From contig JAHIUL010000223.1 of assembly GCA_018817195.1 (NCBI GenBank), positions 1 to 14,214 on the forward strand: 14,214 nt of DNA, in the 5' to 3' direction. Of the stretch, positions 1 through 6,047 are shown piece after piece (position 1 is the stretch's first letter; every line of letters begins with the position of its first letter). The translations under genes were made by a program, and so were the position numbers. The notes beneath the pieces were generated by a model. It saw only the letters and a program-made list of their open reading frames with translations, was not told where the DNA came from and did no database searches. The DNA comes from Candidatus Margulisiibacteriota bacterium (GTDB lineage Bacteria > Margulisbacteria > WOR-1 > O2-12-FULL-45-9).

Positions 1-851
1 AAGTTGAATGCACTATCAACGGCATTGGAGAACGTGCCGGCAATGCATCCCTTGAAGAAGTTGTTATGGCAATCAAAACGCGCAAGGATTTTTTTGGCTG
101 CGAAACAAAGATTAACACGCCAGAACTTTACAAAGCCAGCCGCCTGGTCTCAAACCTAACTGGCCTGATGGTCCAGCCAAATAAAGCAATTGTTGGAGCT
201 AACGCTTTTGCCCATGAAGCCGGCATTCACCAACACGGGGTGCTCAGGGCTCGGGAAACCTATGAGATTATGAAGCCGGAAGACATTGGGCTGACAGAAT
301 CAAAAATAGTCATGGGTAAACATTCCGGCCGCCATGCGCTGCAGAAGAAGATAAGCGATATGGGATATGAGCTGGACAAGGATTCACTTGAAAAAGCGTA
401 CCAGCGCTTCCTTAAAGTGGCAGATAAGAAAAAAGATGTTTCAGAACGTGATCTTGAGATTATCGTGGCTGAAGAAGTTTATGTTGTACCAGAAGACTAT
501 AAAATCGAAAGCATTGAGATTAAATCAGGCACTAACGTTGAACCAACTGCCAGCATAAAACTAACGTATAAAGGCAAAGAACTGAAGAAAACTGCCACCG
601 GAGCCGGACCAGTTGATGCTGTATACAAGGCAATTGAAGAGCTGACTAAAGTTAAAGCCAGCCTGGTAGATTATTCTATCCAAGCTATTACTGGCGGAAC
701 AGACGCGCTGGGAGAAGTAACCGTAAGAATTAAAGATAAAGACCGTATTTACGTAGGCCACGGGGCTGACACAGACATTATTGTTGCCTCTGCCAAGGCC
801 TATCTTGCGGCTATTAACCGGCTGGTCTACGCGACTACTGCTCGACCGTAA
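1..851 (+). CDS. leuA: 2-isopropylmalate synthase, C-terminal part (5' end outside window)
   Basis: This enzyme condenses acetyl-CoA with 2-oxoisovalerate, the first committed step of leucine biosynthesis, in the cytosol. The reading frame is open from base 3, so the gene enters from the left; an internal Met at base 66 is not the start. The visible part begins with the conserved stretch VECTINGIGERAGNASLEE. It continues with the metal-binding FAHEAGIHQHG motif (His-x-His) and the KHSGRHAL motif of the LeuA linker region. The C-terminal roughly 130 residues, with NVEPTASIKL and a GPVDAVYKAI helix, match the LeuA dimer/allosteric domain that binds leucine in feedback inhibition, so this is a LeuA-type rather than a homocitrate-type protein. 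The last 17 bp overlap the 3' end of the convergent RAM-domain gene. Identification is firm; isopropylmalate versus the related citramalate synthase cannot be settled fully without the N-terminus. Confidence 0.93.
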   Translation, partial: VECTINGIGERAGNASLEEVVMAIKTRKDFFGCETKINTPELYKASRLVSNLTGLMVQPNKAIVGANAFAHEAGIHQHGVLRARETYEIMKPEDIGLTESKIVMGKHSGRHALQKKISDMGYELDKDSLEKAYQRFLKVADKKKDVSERDLEIIVAEEVYVVPEDYKIESIEIKSGTNVEPTASIKLTYKGKELKKTATGAGPVDAVYKAIEELTKVKASLVDYSIQAITGGTDALGEVTVRIKDKDRIYVGHGADTDIIVASAKAYLAAINRLVYATTARP

Positions 852-1068
852 TACAGGTTAATGTCCTGGCCACTAAGCCAGAGGACTGTATCTTTTTAAC
901 AATAAGCTCACCCAAAGACTTAAGGTCAGGGGCTTCAACAAAAGCAATCACATCATATGGCCCGGTTACTAGATGGACTGTTTTGACTCCTTGAATGGCC
1001 TTAATAATATTGAGCAGCTCAATTCCCTTGCCTGGCAAAGACTCTACTAAGATATATGCGCTTGTCAT
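835..1068 (-). CDS. Stand-alone Lrp/AsnC ligand-binding (RAM) domain protein
   Basis: This 77-residue protein consists only of the effector-binding RAM domain found at the C-terminus of Lrp/AsnC regulators. The visible pattern is the first beta strand AYILVES, helix GKGIELLNIIKAI, then GVKTVHLVTGPYDVIAFVEAP (the conserved TGPYD turn), helix LKSLGELIVKKI, and a final strand ARTLTCITVEQ. There is no DNA-binding helix-turn-helix. Such single-domain proteins in other organisms form oligomers that bind amino acids; whether this one regulates anything is unknown. A strong ribosome-binding site (GGAGGTGAGG) precedes the ATG. It is convergent with leuA and overlaps its last 17 bp, and it shares a divergent promoter region with the DUF502/trk operon. 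A link to leucine sensing is suggested only by position. Confidence 0.85.
   Translation of the reverse strand: MTSAYILVESLPGKGIELLNIIKAIQGVKTVHLVTGPYDVIAFVEAPDLKSLGELIVKKIQSSGLVARTLTCITVEQ
863..897 (+). terminator. Probable rho-independent terminator of leuA, inside the opposite-strand gene
   Basis: The arm GTCCTGGC (863-870), a six-base loop CACTAA (871-876) and the arm GCCAGAGGAC (877-886) form an 8-bp stem with one bulged A. Four bases later comes a T-rich run ending in TTTTT (893-897). It starts 12 bases after the leuA stop codon. The T-run is not directly abutted to the stem, so efficiency is uncertain. It lies wholly within the coding region of the convergent RAM gene. Confidence 0.5.
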
Positions 1069-1097
1069 CTACCTCACCTCCAGGTTTATTGTTGCAG

Positions 1098-1127
1098 AGT
1101 ATAACATATTGCGGTTGAAAATGGCAA
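1098..1127 (-). promoter_or_regulatory. Sigma-70 type promoter for the RAM-domain gene
   Basis: Read on the minus strand: TTGCCA (1127-1122, five of six -35 consensus bases), an 18-bp spacer, then TATACT (1103-1098). A TG one base upstream of the -10 hexamer gives an extended -10. Expected transcription start is near 1091, leaving a leader of about 23 nt that contains the GGAGG site before the ATG at 1068. Confidence 0.6.
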
Positions 1128-1143
1128 ACTCGGGTGATATAAT
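1115..1143 (+). promoter_or_regulatory. Strong sigma-70 type promoter for the DUF502/trk operon
   Basis: TTGAAA (1115-1120), a spacer of exactly 17 bp, and a perfect TATAAT (1138-1143). TG at 1135-1136 makes it an extended -10 promoter. Expected start is near base 1150, giving a leader of about 24 nt with GGAGGG (1162-1167) ahead of the GTG start codon at 1174. Its -35 hexamer lies next to the minus-strand -35 of the RAM gene (1122-1127), so the two polymerase footprints overlap. Confidence 0.75.
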
Positions 1144-1173
1144 CCACGAGACTAATAGATTGGAGGGCTAATC

Positions 1174-1818
1174 GTGAATCATATTTGGCAAAAAATTACA
1201 GGTTATTTCCTGCGCGGCCTAATCACCCTGCTGCCTCTCATTGTTACTATCTGGTTGCTCTACACCATGTTTAACTTCATCTACGTGTTTCTTGACAGCT
1301 TTTTAGGCAACTTTATTACCTTAATGCTTGGCCGGCCAATTCCCGGCTTGGGGTTTATCTTAACCCTGCTGTTAATCTTTTTAGTTGGCTACTTTGCCAC
1401 ATATATTATCGGTGCTCAACTCTTTAAACTGGGCGAAGAACTGCTCTTTCGCGTGCCAATCGTAAAAAGCATCTATTCTGCTGTAAAACAAATCAACGAA
1501 GTTTTGTTTTTACAGAAAAACGCTGAGGAGTACAGGCGCGCCTGCATGGTGGAATATCCGCGCAAAGGGATTTATTCAATTGGCTTTATTTCATCTGACG
1601 CTGCCTCAGAAATTGAGGCTAAAGCCAATGAAAAAATGATTAACGTCTTTATCCCTACGACCCCTACTCCAGCAACCGGCTTTTTGGTTGTTGTGCCTGC
1701 GAGGGAAGTTATTCTGCTTGATATGAAGATCGAAGAAGCGTTAAAATATGTGGTTTCCGGCGGCGTCTTAAAGCCCGTCGGCGTACCGGACAAAACTCCT
1801 CCTAAGAAGGAGCATTAA
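1174..1818 (+). CDS. DUF502 (COV-like) membrane protein
   Basis: This 214-residue inner-membrane protein matches the DUF502 family, the bacterial relatives of the plant COV (continuous vascular ring) proteins. It has two hydrophobic segments, about residues 14-40 (RGLITLLPLIVTIWLLY) and 54-80 (GLGFILTLLLIFLVGYFATYI). A family-typical soluble domain follows, with RVPIVKSIYSAVKQ, a beta-rich part, and the conserved TTPTPATGFLVVVP segment. It starts with GTG, chosen because GGAGGG is six bases upstream and the next downstream Met is already in the first membrane segment. Biochemical role is unknown. It is the first gene of the operon with the Trk potassium uptake genes; trkA begins one base after its stop, and AAGGAG near its 3' end serves that gene. 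A role in ion homeostasis or envelope function is inference from context. Confidence 0.88.
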   Translation: MNHIWQKITGYFLRGLITLLPLIVTIWLLYTMFNFIYVFLDSFLGNFITLMLGRPIPGLGFILTLLLIFLVGYFATYIIGAQLFKLGEELLFRVPIVKSIYSAVKQINEVLFLQKNAEEYRRACMVEYPRKGIYSIGFISSDAASEIEAKANEKMINVFIPTTPTPATGFLVVVPAREVILLDMKIEEALKYVVSGGVLKPVGVPDKTPPKKEH

Positions 1819-1819
1819 G

Positions 1820-2311
1820 ATGCATGTAATTATAGTTGGCTGCGGCCGTGTTGGTTCACAATTGGCCCAGATACTGTCCACTGAAGGCCACAATGTTGTT
1901 ATTATTGACAAAAATGCAGAATCATTTAAGAGACTTGGCACAGATTTCAACGGGATCGCTATAACAGGCATTGGGTTTGACCCTGATATCTTAAAACGCG
2001 CCGGCATAGAACGCGCGGACGCCCTGGCAGCAGTTACCAACGGCGATAACTCCAATATCATGGTCAGCCAGATCGCCAAAAAAATCTACAATGTTCCCAG
2101 GGTTTTAACCCGCATCTATGACCCCCTGCGCGCTGATATTTACAAGAAATTCGGCCTTAACACGATCGGCACAACATCAATTGTCGCTCAGATATTTCGC
2201 AGCGCGATTTTAAAAGAATCCTCCAAGCTTGAGTTTTCTATTGGCGATGACCTAGGCCTGATTGAGTACATTGCCCAAAAAGAAGAAGAAGCAGCAGAGC
2301 AAGGAGCATAA
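1820..2311 (+). CDS. TrkA-type potassium uptake regulatory subunit, N domain only
   Basis: This cytosolic NAD(H)-binding subunit regulates a Trk/Ktr potassium channel. The Rossmann fold opens at the N-terminus with IIVGCGRVGS (GxGxxG at residues 7-12) and acidic Asp30 at the end of the second strand (VVIIDKN), expected to bind the nucleotide ribose. GDGCDP is replaced by GIGFDPDILKRAGI, and AAVTNGDNSNIMVSQIAKK matches the usual RCK helix. The protein is 163 residues and ends after ILKESSKLEFSIGDDLGLIEYI, so it has an RCK/TrkA-N domain but no TrkA-C domain, whereas KtrA-like proteins are around 220 residues. It sits one base after the DUF502 gene and two bases before a second TrkA. The pair probably forms a heteromeric ring equivalent to the two halves of enterobacterial TrkA; that pairing is inferred. 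Confidence 0.88.
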   Translation: MHVIIVGCGRVGSQLAQILSTEGHNVVIIDKNAESFKRLGTDFNGIAITGIGFDPDILKRAGIERADALAAVTNGDNSNIMVSQIAKKIYNVPRVLTRIYDPLRADIYKKFGLNTIGTTSIVAQIFRSAILKESSKLEFSIGDDLGLIEYIAQKEEEAAEQGA

Positions 2312-2313
2312 CC

Positions 2314-2976
2314 ATGTATGTATTAATTGTTGGCGGAGGCAAAGTTGGCAATTCGCTGGCCAGCAGGCTGGCGCAGGAAGGCTATGACGTTGCCTTAGTT
2401 GAAAAAGAAGAAAAAATTGCCCGCAAAATTGCCGAAGACATTGAAAAAGTCCTGTTAATCAATGGCGATGGCTGTGACCCTGCCCGCTTGGAAGACGCAG
2501 GTATTGCCCGAGCCCAGGTTGTAGCCGCAGTTACTGGTGATGATGAAGACAACCTAATCATTTGTCAGCTGGCGCGCGATACTTTTGGCGTACCGCGTGT
2601 TATTGCCCGCGTCAATAACCCCAGGAACGAAATTACCTTCCAGCAGCTCGGCATTGATACTGTTTCCAGTACAACAATTATCTCTAAATTAATTAAAGAA
2701 GAAGCCACGATCGGCGATATTTTTACTCTCTTAGCTTTAAAACGCGGCAAATTATCACTAGTTGAAGCAATTTTAAAACCAAAATCACCAGTTACCGGCA
2801 AGTCTATTAAGGCGTTAAAATTACCAAATGACTCAATTTTAGCCAGTATTATTCGCAATGATACCGTAATCTTTCCTCGTGGCGAAACAGTTCTTCAGCC
2901 TGGCGATTCAATTATTGCCCTTTCTACCATAGAAAAAGCTGATGAATTAAGGCAGGCCCTGCTCGGAACTGAATAA
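2314..2976 (+). CDS. trkA: TrkA potassium uptake regulatory subunit (TrkA-N plus TrkA-C)
   Basis: This 220-residue subunit has the full two-domain RCK layout. Residues 1-125 form the NAD-binding TrkA-N domain (LIVGGGKVGNSLA with GxGxxG, acidic Glu30 in VALVEKEE, GDGCDPARLEDAGI, AAVTGDDEDNLIICQLA). Residues of about 135-218 form a TrkA-C domain (LSLVEAILKP, SPVTGKSIKAL, SILASIIRND, LQPGDSIIALS), which binds small ligands such as c-di-AMP or nucleotides in relatives. It is translated from an ATG eight bases after AAGGAG, and the start is two bases past the stop of the first trkA-like gene. trkH follows after five bases. It gates potassium flux through TrkH in response to nucleotide state. Identification is secure; the ligand is not readable from sequence. 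Confidence 0.93.
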   Translation: MYVLIVGGGKVGNSLASRLAQEGYDVALVEKEEKIARKIAEDIEKVLLINGDGCDPARLEDAGIARAQVVAAVTGDDEDNLIICQLARDTFGVPRVIARVNNPRNEITFQQLGIDTVSSTTIISKLIKEEATIGDIFTLLALKRGKLSLVEAILKPKSPVTGKSIKALKLPNDSILASIIRNDTVIFPRGETVLQPGDSIIALSTIEKADELRQALLGTE

Positions 2977-2981
2977 CAAAT

Positions 2982-4499
2982 ATGCTTTTAAGGCCAACAA
3001 ATGAAGACTTAAGGACAATTGCCTATTACTTAGGCAGGTTAACTGTTGCCCTTGGTTTTATTTTTATTATCCCACTGGTTACTGCCCTGATCTTCCAGGA
3101 ATGGGACCAGGCAATAAACTTTCTTATCAGTATGTTGATTTCAATTTTAATCGGTCTGCTGCTGCAAAAGGTGTTTCCTTCAACGCATGATATGAACTGG
3201 AGCCAAGGACTGGCTGTTACATCATTGGCCTGGCTGATTGCTATGTTTTTGGGGGCTATTCCCCTCTACCTGTCCCATCATTATGTAAGTTATTTGGACG
3301 CCTGTTTTGACGCGATGAGCGGTTTTGCCACCACTGGGTTAGCTTTAATCCAGGACTTGGACCATGCCGCGGTTTCGCTTAACATGTGGCGCCACTTGAT
3401 GATGTTTTTAGGCGGCCAGGGAATTGTTGTGATTGCCCTGACCTTTTTGGTCAAAGGCACAGCCGGCGCTTACCGCATGTATGTTGGTGAAGCCAGGGAA
3501 GAAAAGGTTTTACCTAATGTTATCCAAACAGCCCGCTTTATTTGGTTTATCAGCTTTGTTTACCTGGCCATTGGCGGCAGTCTTTTGACGCTGATCGGTT
3601 TTCTGGAAGGCATGCCTTTTGTCCGCTCACTTTTACACGGTATGTGGATCTTTATGGCTGCTTTTGACACCGGCGGATTCAGCCCTCAGTCACAAAGCAT
3701 TCTTTACTATCATAGTTTGCCGTATGAATTAGTCACTATTGTGCTGATGATTCTCGGTACAATAAACTTTAGTCTGCACTACGCGCTGTGGAGCAGGAAT
3801 TTTAAGGAGGTTTTTAAGAATATTGAAACACGGACTCTATTTATTTCTATTTCTACATTATTTGTAATCACGCTGGTTGGTTTAACCCAATTAGCCGTTT
3901 ACCCCAACTGGTTGGCCGTGTTCCGCAAGGGGTTTTATCAAATTATTTCCGCTCATTCCGGCACAGGCTTTATGACAATTTATGCGCCGCAGTTCCCTAA
4001 CGAATGGGGAGGCTTGGCATTATTAATGGCTATTTTAGCCATGGGTTTTGGCGGCTCAGCCTGTTCAACTGCCGGCGGCATTAAAGCTTTAAGGATCGGC
4101 ATCTTTTATAAAGCATTGATACAGGATATTAAACGCATCATGTCGCCAGGCACAGCCCTGGTCCTGGCCAAAATGCATCATATCAAAGATATTTTGCTTG
4201 AAGACCGTTTAGTTCGCTCTGCTTTTGTTATTTTAATCAGTTATATTGTTACTTATTTTGCCGGCACAATTATCGGCCTTTATTACGGTTATCCGCTCAA
4301 TGAATCTCTTTTTGAATCTGTTTCAGCCGCAGCCAATGTTGGCCTATCAACCGGCATAACTGATGCAGCCATGCCGGCCGGTTTAAAGGTTACTTATATT
4401 ATTCAAATGTGGCTGGGCAGGCTTGAGTTTATTTCAATCTTTATTTTAGTCGGGCTTTTTGTTGCCAGGATCAGCGGAGCACAAGGAAGAAGCAAATGA
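2982..4499 (+). CDS. trkH: TrkH family potassium uptake channel subunit
   Basis: This 505-residue polytopic inner-membrane protein moves potassium into the cell. It shows the four pseudo-repeats of the SKT superfamily, each with a filter loop carrying the key glycine: SGFATTGLAL (about 113-122), FDTGGFSPQS (228-237), SAHSGTGFMT (323-332) and AAANVGLSTG (449-458). The intramembrane glycine-rich stretch MGFGGSACSTAGGIKALRI (about 354-372) and the C-terminal MWLGRLEF motif are also typical. About ten hydrophobic helices surround these loops. Length is normal. Its ATG has only a weak Shine-Dalgarno sequence, five bases after the trkA stop, so translation may be coupled. Its own stop overlaps the start of the next gene by 4 bp (ATGA). 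Confidence 0.95.
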   Translation: MLLRPTNEDLRTIAYYLGRLTVALGFIFIIPLVTALIFQEWDQAINFLISMLISILIGLLLQKVFPSTHDMNWSQGLAVTSLAWLIAMFLGAIPLYLSHHYVSYLDACFDAMSGFATTGLALIQDLDHAAVSLNMWRHLMMFLGGQGIVVIALTFLVKGTAGAYRMYVGEAREEKVLPNVIQTARFIWFISFVYLAIGGSLLTLIGFLEGMPFVRSLLHGMWIFMAAFDTGGFSPQSQSILYYHSLPYELVTIVLMILGTINFSLHYALWSRNFKEVFKNIETRTLFISISTLFVITLVGLTQLAVYPNWLAVFRKGFYQIISAHSGTGFMTIYAPQFPNEWGGLALLMAILAMGFGGSACSTAGGIKALRIGIFYKALIQDIKRIMSPGTALVLAKMHHIKDILLEDRLVRSAFVILISYIVTYFAGTIIGLYYGYPLNESLFESVSAAANVGLSTGITDAAMPAGLKVTYIIQMWLGRLEFISIFILVGLFVARISGAQGRSK

Positions 4500-4984
4500 A
4501 AATTATTTATTCATTGTTGTTAATTGGGTCATTGTTAATTGTTAATTCGCCAGCACATGGCGTTACTGTTTCCTGCAACCAACTAGTCAACAACGCCCCA
4601 GCTTTTGACAACCAAAAGGTTGAAGTTATTGGAGAAGTAATCGGCGATATTATGGTTCGCGGTGATTACGCCTGGATTAATATCAACGGCGGCCTTCGCA
4701 GTATTGGCGTCTGGGCCACTAAAAATATGCTTAACGATATAAAGCTCATCGGCGACTATAACCATATTGGCGACCGCGTAAAAGTTACCGGAACATTTCA
4801 TCGAGCATGTCCCGAGCATGGCGGCGACTTAGATATCCATGCTGAGACGATCACAATTGCCCAAACAGGTTACAAAGTTGAACATCCAATCGACGGCTGG
4901 AAATTATCTCTTGCCATGATTCTGCTGGCTATTACTCTTGGGGTATACTTACTTTTTGTGCTGCTAAAAAGGTTTAAGCCCTGA
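4496..4984 (+). CDS. Secreted, membrane-anchored OB-fold protein of unknown function
   Basis: This 162-residue protein has a signal peptide or N-terminal anchor (KIIYSLLLIGSLLIVNSPAHG, residues 2-22, with a possible cleavage after AHG). An exported domain of about 100 residues follows, rich in beta strands (QKVEVIGEVIGDIMV, YAWININGG, DRVKVTGTFHRACPEHGGDLDIHA) that look like the OB-fold of the tRNA-anti-like superfamily. A C-terminal transmembrane helix (about 137-157, LSLAMILLAITLGVYLLFVLL) ends in the basic tail KRFKP. Two Cys residues (about 27 and 105) could form a disulfide. Its start overlaps the trkH stop (ATGA), with AAGGA upstream, so it is co-translated with the potassium transporter. 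I do not know a function for this family; a modulator or envelope partner of TrkH is speculation. Its 3' end overlaps the convergent amrS by 11 bp. Confidence 0.72.
   Translation: MKIIYSLLLIGSLLIVNSPAHGVTVSCNQLVNNAPAFDNQKVEVIGEVIGDIMVRGDYAWININGGLRSIGVWATKNMLNDIKLIGDYNHIGDRVKVTGTFHRACPEHGGDLDIHAETITIAQTGYKVEHPIDGWKLSLAMILLAITLGVYLLFVLLKRFKP
4516..4551 (+). repeat. Weak 7-nt repeat tract coding part of a signal peptide
   Basis: Two identical units ATTGTTA (4531-4537 and 4538-4544) are followed by ATTCGCC (4545-4551). They are preceded by degenerate relatives at 4516-4530. It encodes the hydrophobic core of the OB-fold protein's signal peptide, close to the trkH junction. It resembles the ATTMGTA heptamers at 9795-9836, but it is short and A/T-rich signal-peptide codons could mimic it. 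Confidence 0.4.
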
Positions 4985-6035
4985 TATTTAGATCCTGGCC
5001 GCACGATTCGCATTTTCCATCTGCTATATTCTTAATCTGAGTTTGATAACCCACTCTTTCAATTAGCAGCTTTTTGCATTTCGGACAATAAGTATTCTCT
5101 CCCTTATGCCCGGCTACGTTGCCAACATAGACAAACTTTAAACCAGCCTCCTTACCAATTTTAACCGCTTTTTCTAATGTCTCAACAGGCGTTGGGGGCA
5201 GATGGCTGAAATCAAGGCAAGGATAAAAGCGTGTTACATGCCAGGGAGTTTCAGGCCCAAGTTTATCAACTATCCAATTAGCAATACTTTTTAATTGAAC
5301 ATCATCGTCATTCATCGTTGGAATGACTAAAGTAATGATTTCAACATGCATATTCCACTTCTTTTTAGCGCGTTCAGCGGCATCCAATACAGGTTGAAAA
5401 TTCCTGGTCTTTGCCAATTTAAAGTAAAAGTCTTTATTAAATCCTTTAACATCCACGCGAAAAGCATCGAGATAAGGTCCAATTTTATCCAAAGCTTCCG
5501 GCATAATATAGCCATTGGTTACCCAAACTGTATAAAGTCCGTTCTTTTTGGCTAGGATTGCCCCATCATAAGCATATTCAAACCAAATAGTAGGTTCATT
5601 ATATGTCCAGGCAATGCCCTGGCAATTATGTTTATTAGCCAGCTCAATCAATCTTTCAGGAGGAACATATTCCGGGATCATTTCTTGTCCCAAAGGAAAT
5701 GTTTTACCGGTCTTGGTACTTTTGGTCAAAACAACATGCGAGATGTTCCAATTCTGGCAATGCCCGCATTGCATGTTGCAGCCGTAAGTTCCCAAGGACA
5801 AAACTTTAGTCCCAGGATAAAAATGAAAAAGAGGCTTCTTTTCGATTGGATCTACTGCTAAAGAAGAAAGTTTCCCATAAATTAAAGTATAAAGCTTGCC
5901 ATCCCTATTCTCCCGAACGCCGCAGAATCCACCCTTGCCAGGAGATATCTTACACTTCCAGGGACAGAGCGTGCATTGGACTTTGTTGTCCGCTAACTTT
6001 TCATAGAACATTGCTTCTCTTATCGCGTCTCTCAT
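4974..6035 (-). CDS. amrS: AmmeMemoRadiSam system radical SAM enzyme
   Basis: This 353-residue radical SAM protein is of the PflA-like AmmeMemoRadiSam group. The N-terminus carries a Cys cluster (Cys21, 24, 28 and 38 in CTLCPWKCKI and GGFCGVREN). The SAM/4Fe-4S motif CxxxCxxC is at Cys86, Cys90 and Cys93 (GCNMQCGHC). Other family marks are TYNEPTIWFEYAYD, VWVTNGYI, FRVDVKGF and WHVTRFYP. A C-terminal zinc-ribbon-like region has CPKC (317-320) and CESC (342-345). In other genomes the gene accompanies Memo-like and AMMECR1-like genes; neither is in this window, and the substrate is unknown. It is the last gene of the minus-strand operon, 12 bases after rtcB, and its 3' end overlaps the convergent OB-fold gene by 11 bp. 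A Pfl-activating enzyme annotation would be less accurate because of the extra Cys clusters. Confidence 0.88.
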   Translation of the reverse strand: MRDAIREAMFYEKLADNKVQCTLCPWKCKISPGKGGFCGVRENRDGKLYTLIYGKLSSLAVDPIEKKPLFHFYPGTKVLSLGTYGCNMQCGHCQNWNISHVVLTKSTKTGKTFPLGQEMIPEYVPPERLIELANKHNCQGIAWTYNEPTIWFEYAYDGAILAKKNGLYTVWVTNGYIMPEALDKIGPYLDAFRVDVKGFNKDFYFKLAKTRNFQPVLDAAERAKKKWNMHVEIITLVIPTMNDDDVQLKSIANWIVDKLGPETPWHVTRFYPCLDFSHLPPTPVETLEKAVKIGKEAGLKFVYVGNVAGHKGENTYCPKCKKLLIERVGYQTQIKNIADGKCESCGQDLNIRA

Positions 6036-6047
6036 ATCACAGTTCCC

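Noticed and set aside
66..66. Start codon of an independent 261-residue gene at 66
   Set aside because: The frame is open to the left edge and already codes conserved LeuA sequence before this Met.
4960..5000. Bidirectional terminator where the two operons converge
   Set aside because: The genes overlap by 11 bp, and I see no stable hairpin with a T-run on either strand nearby.
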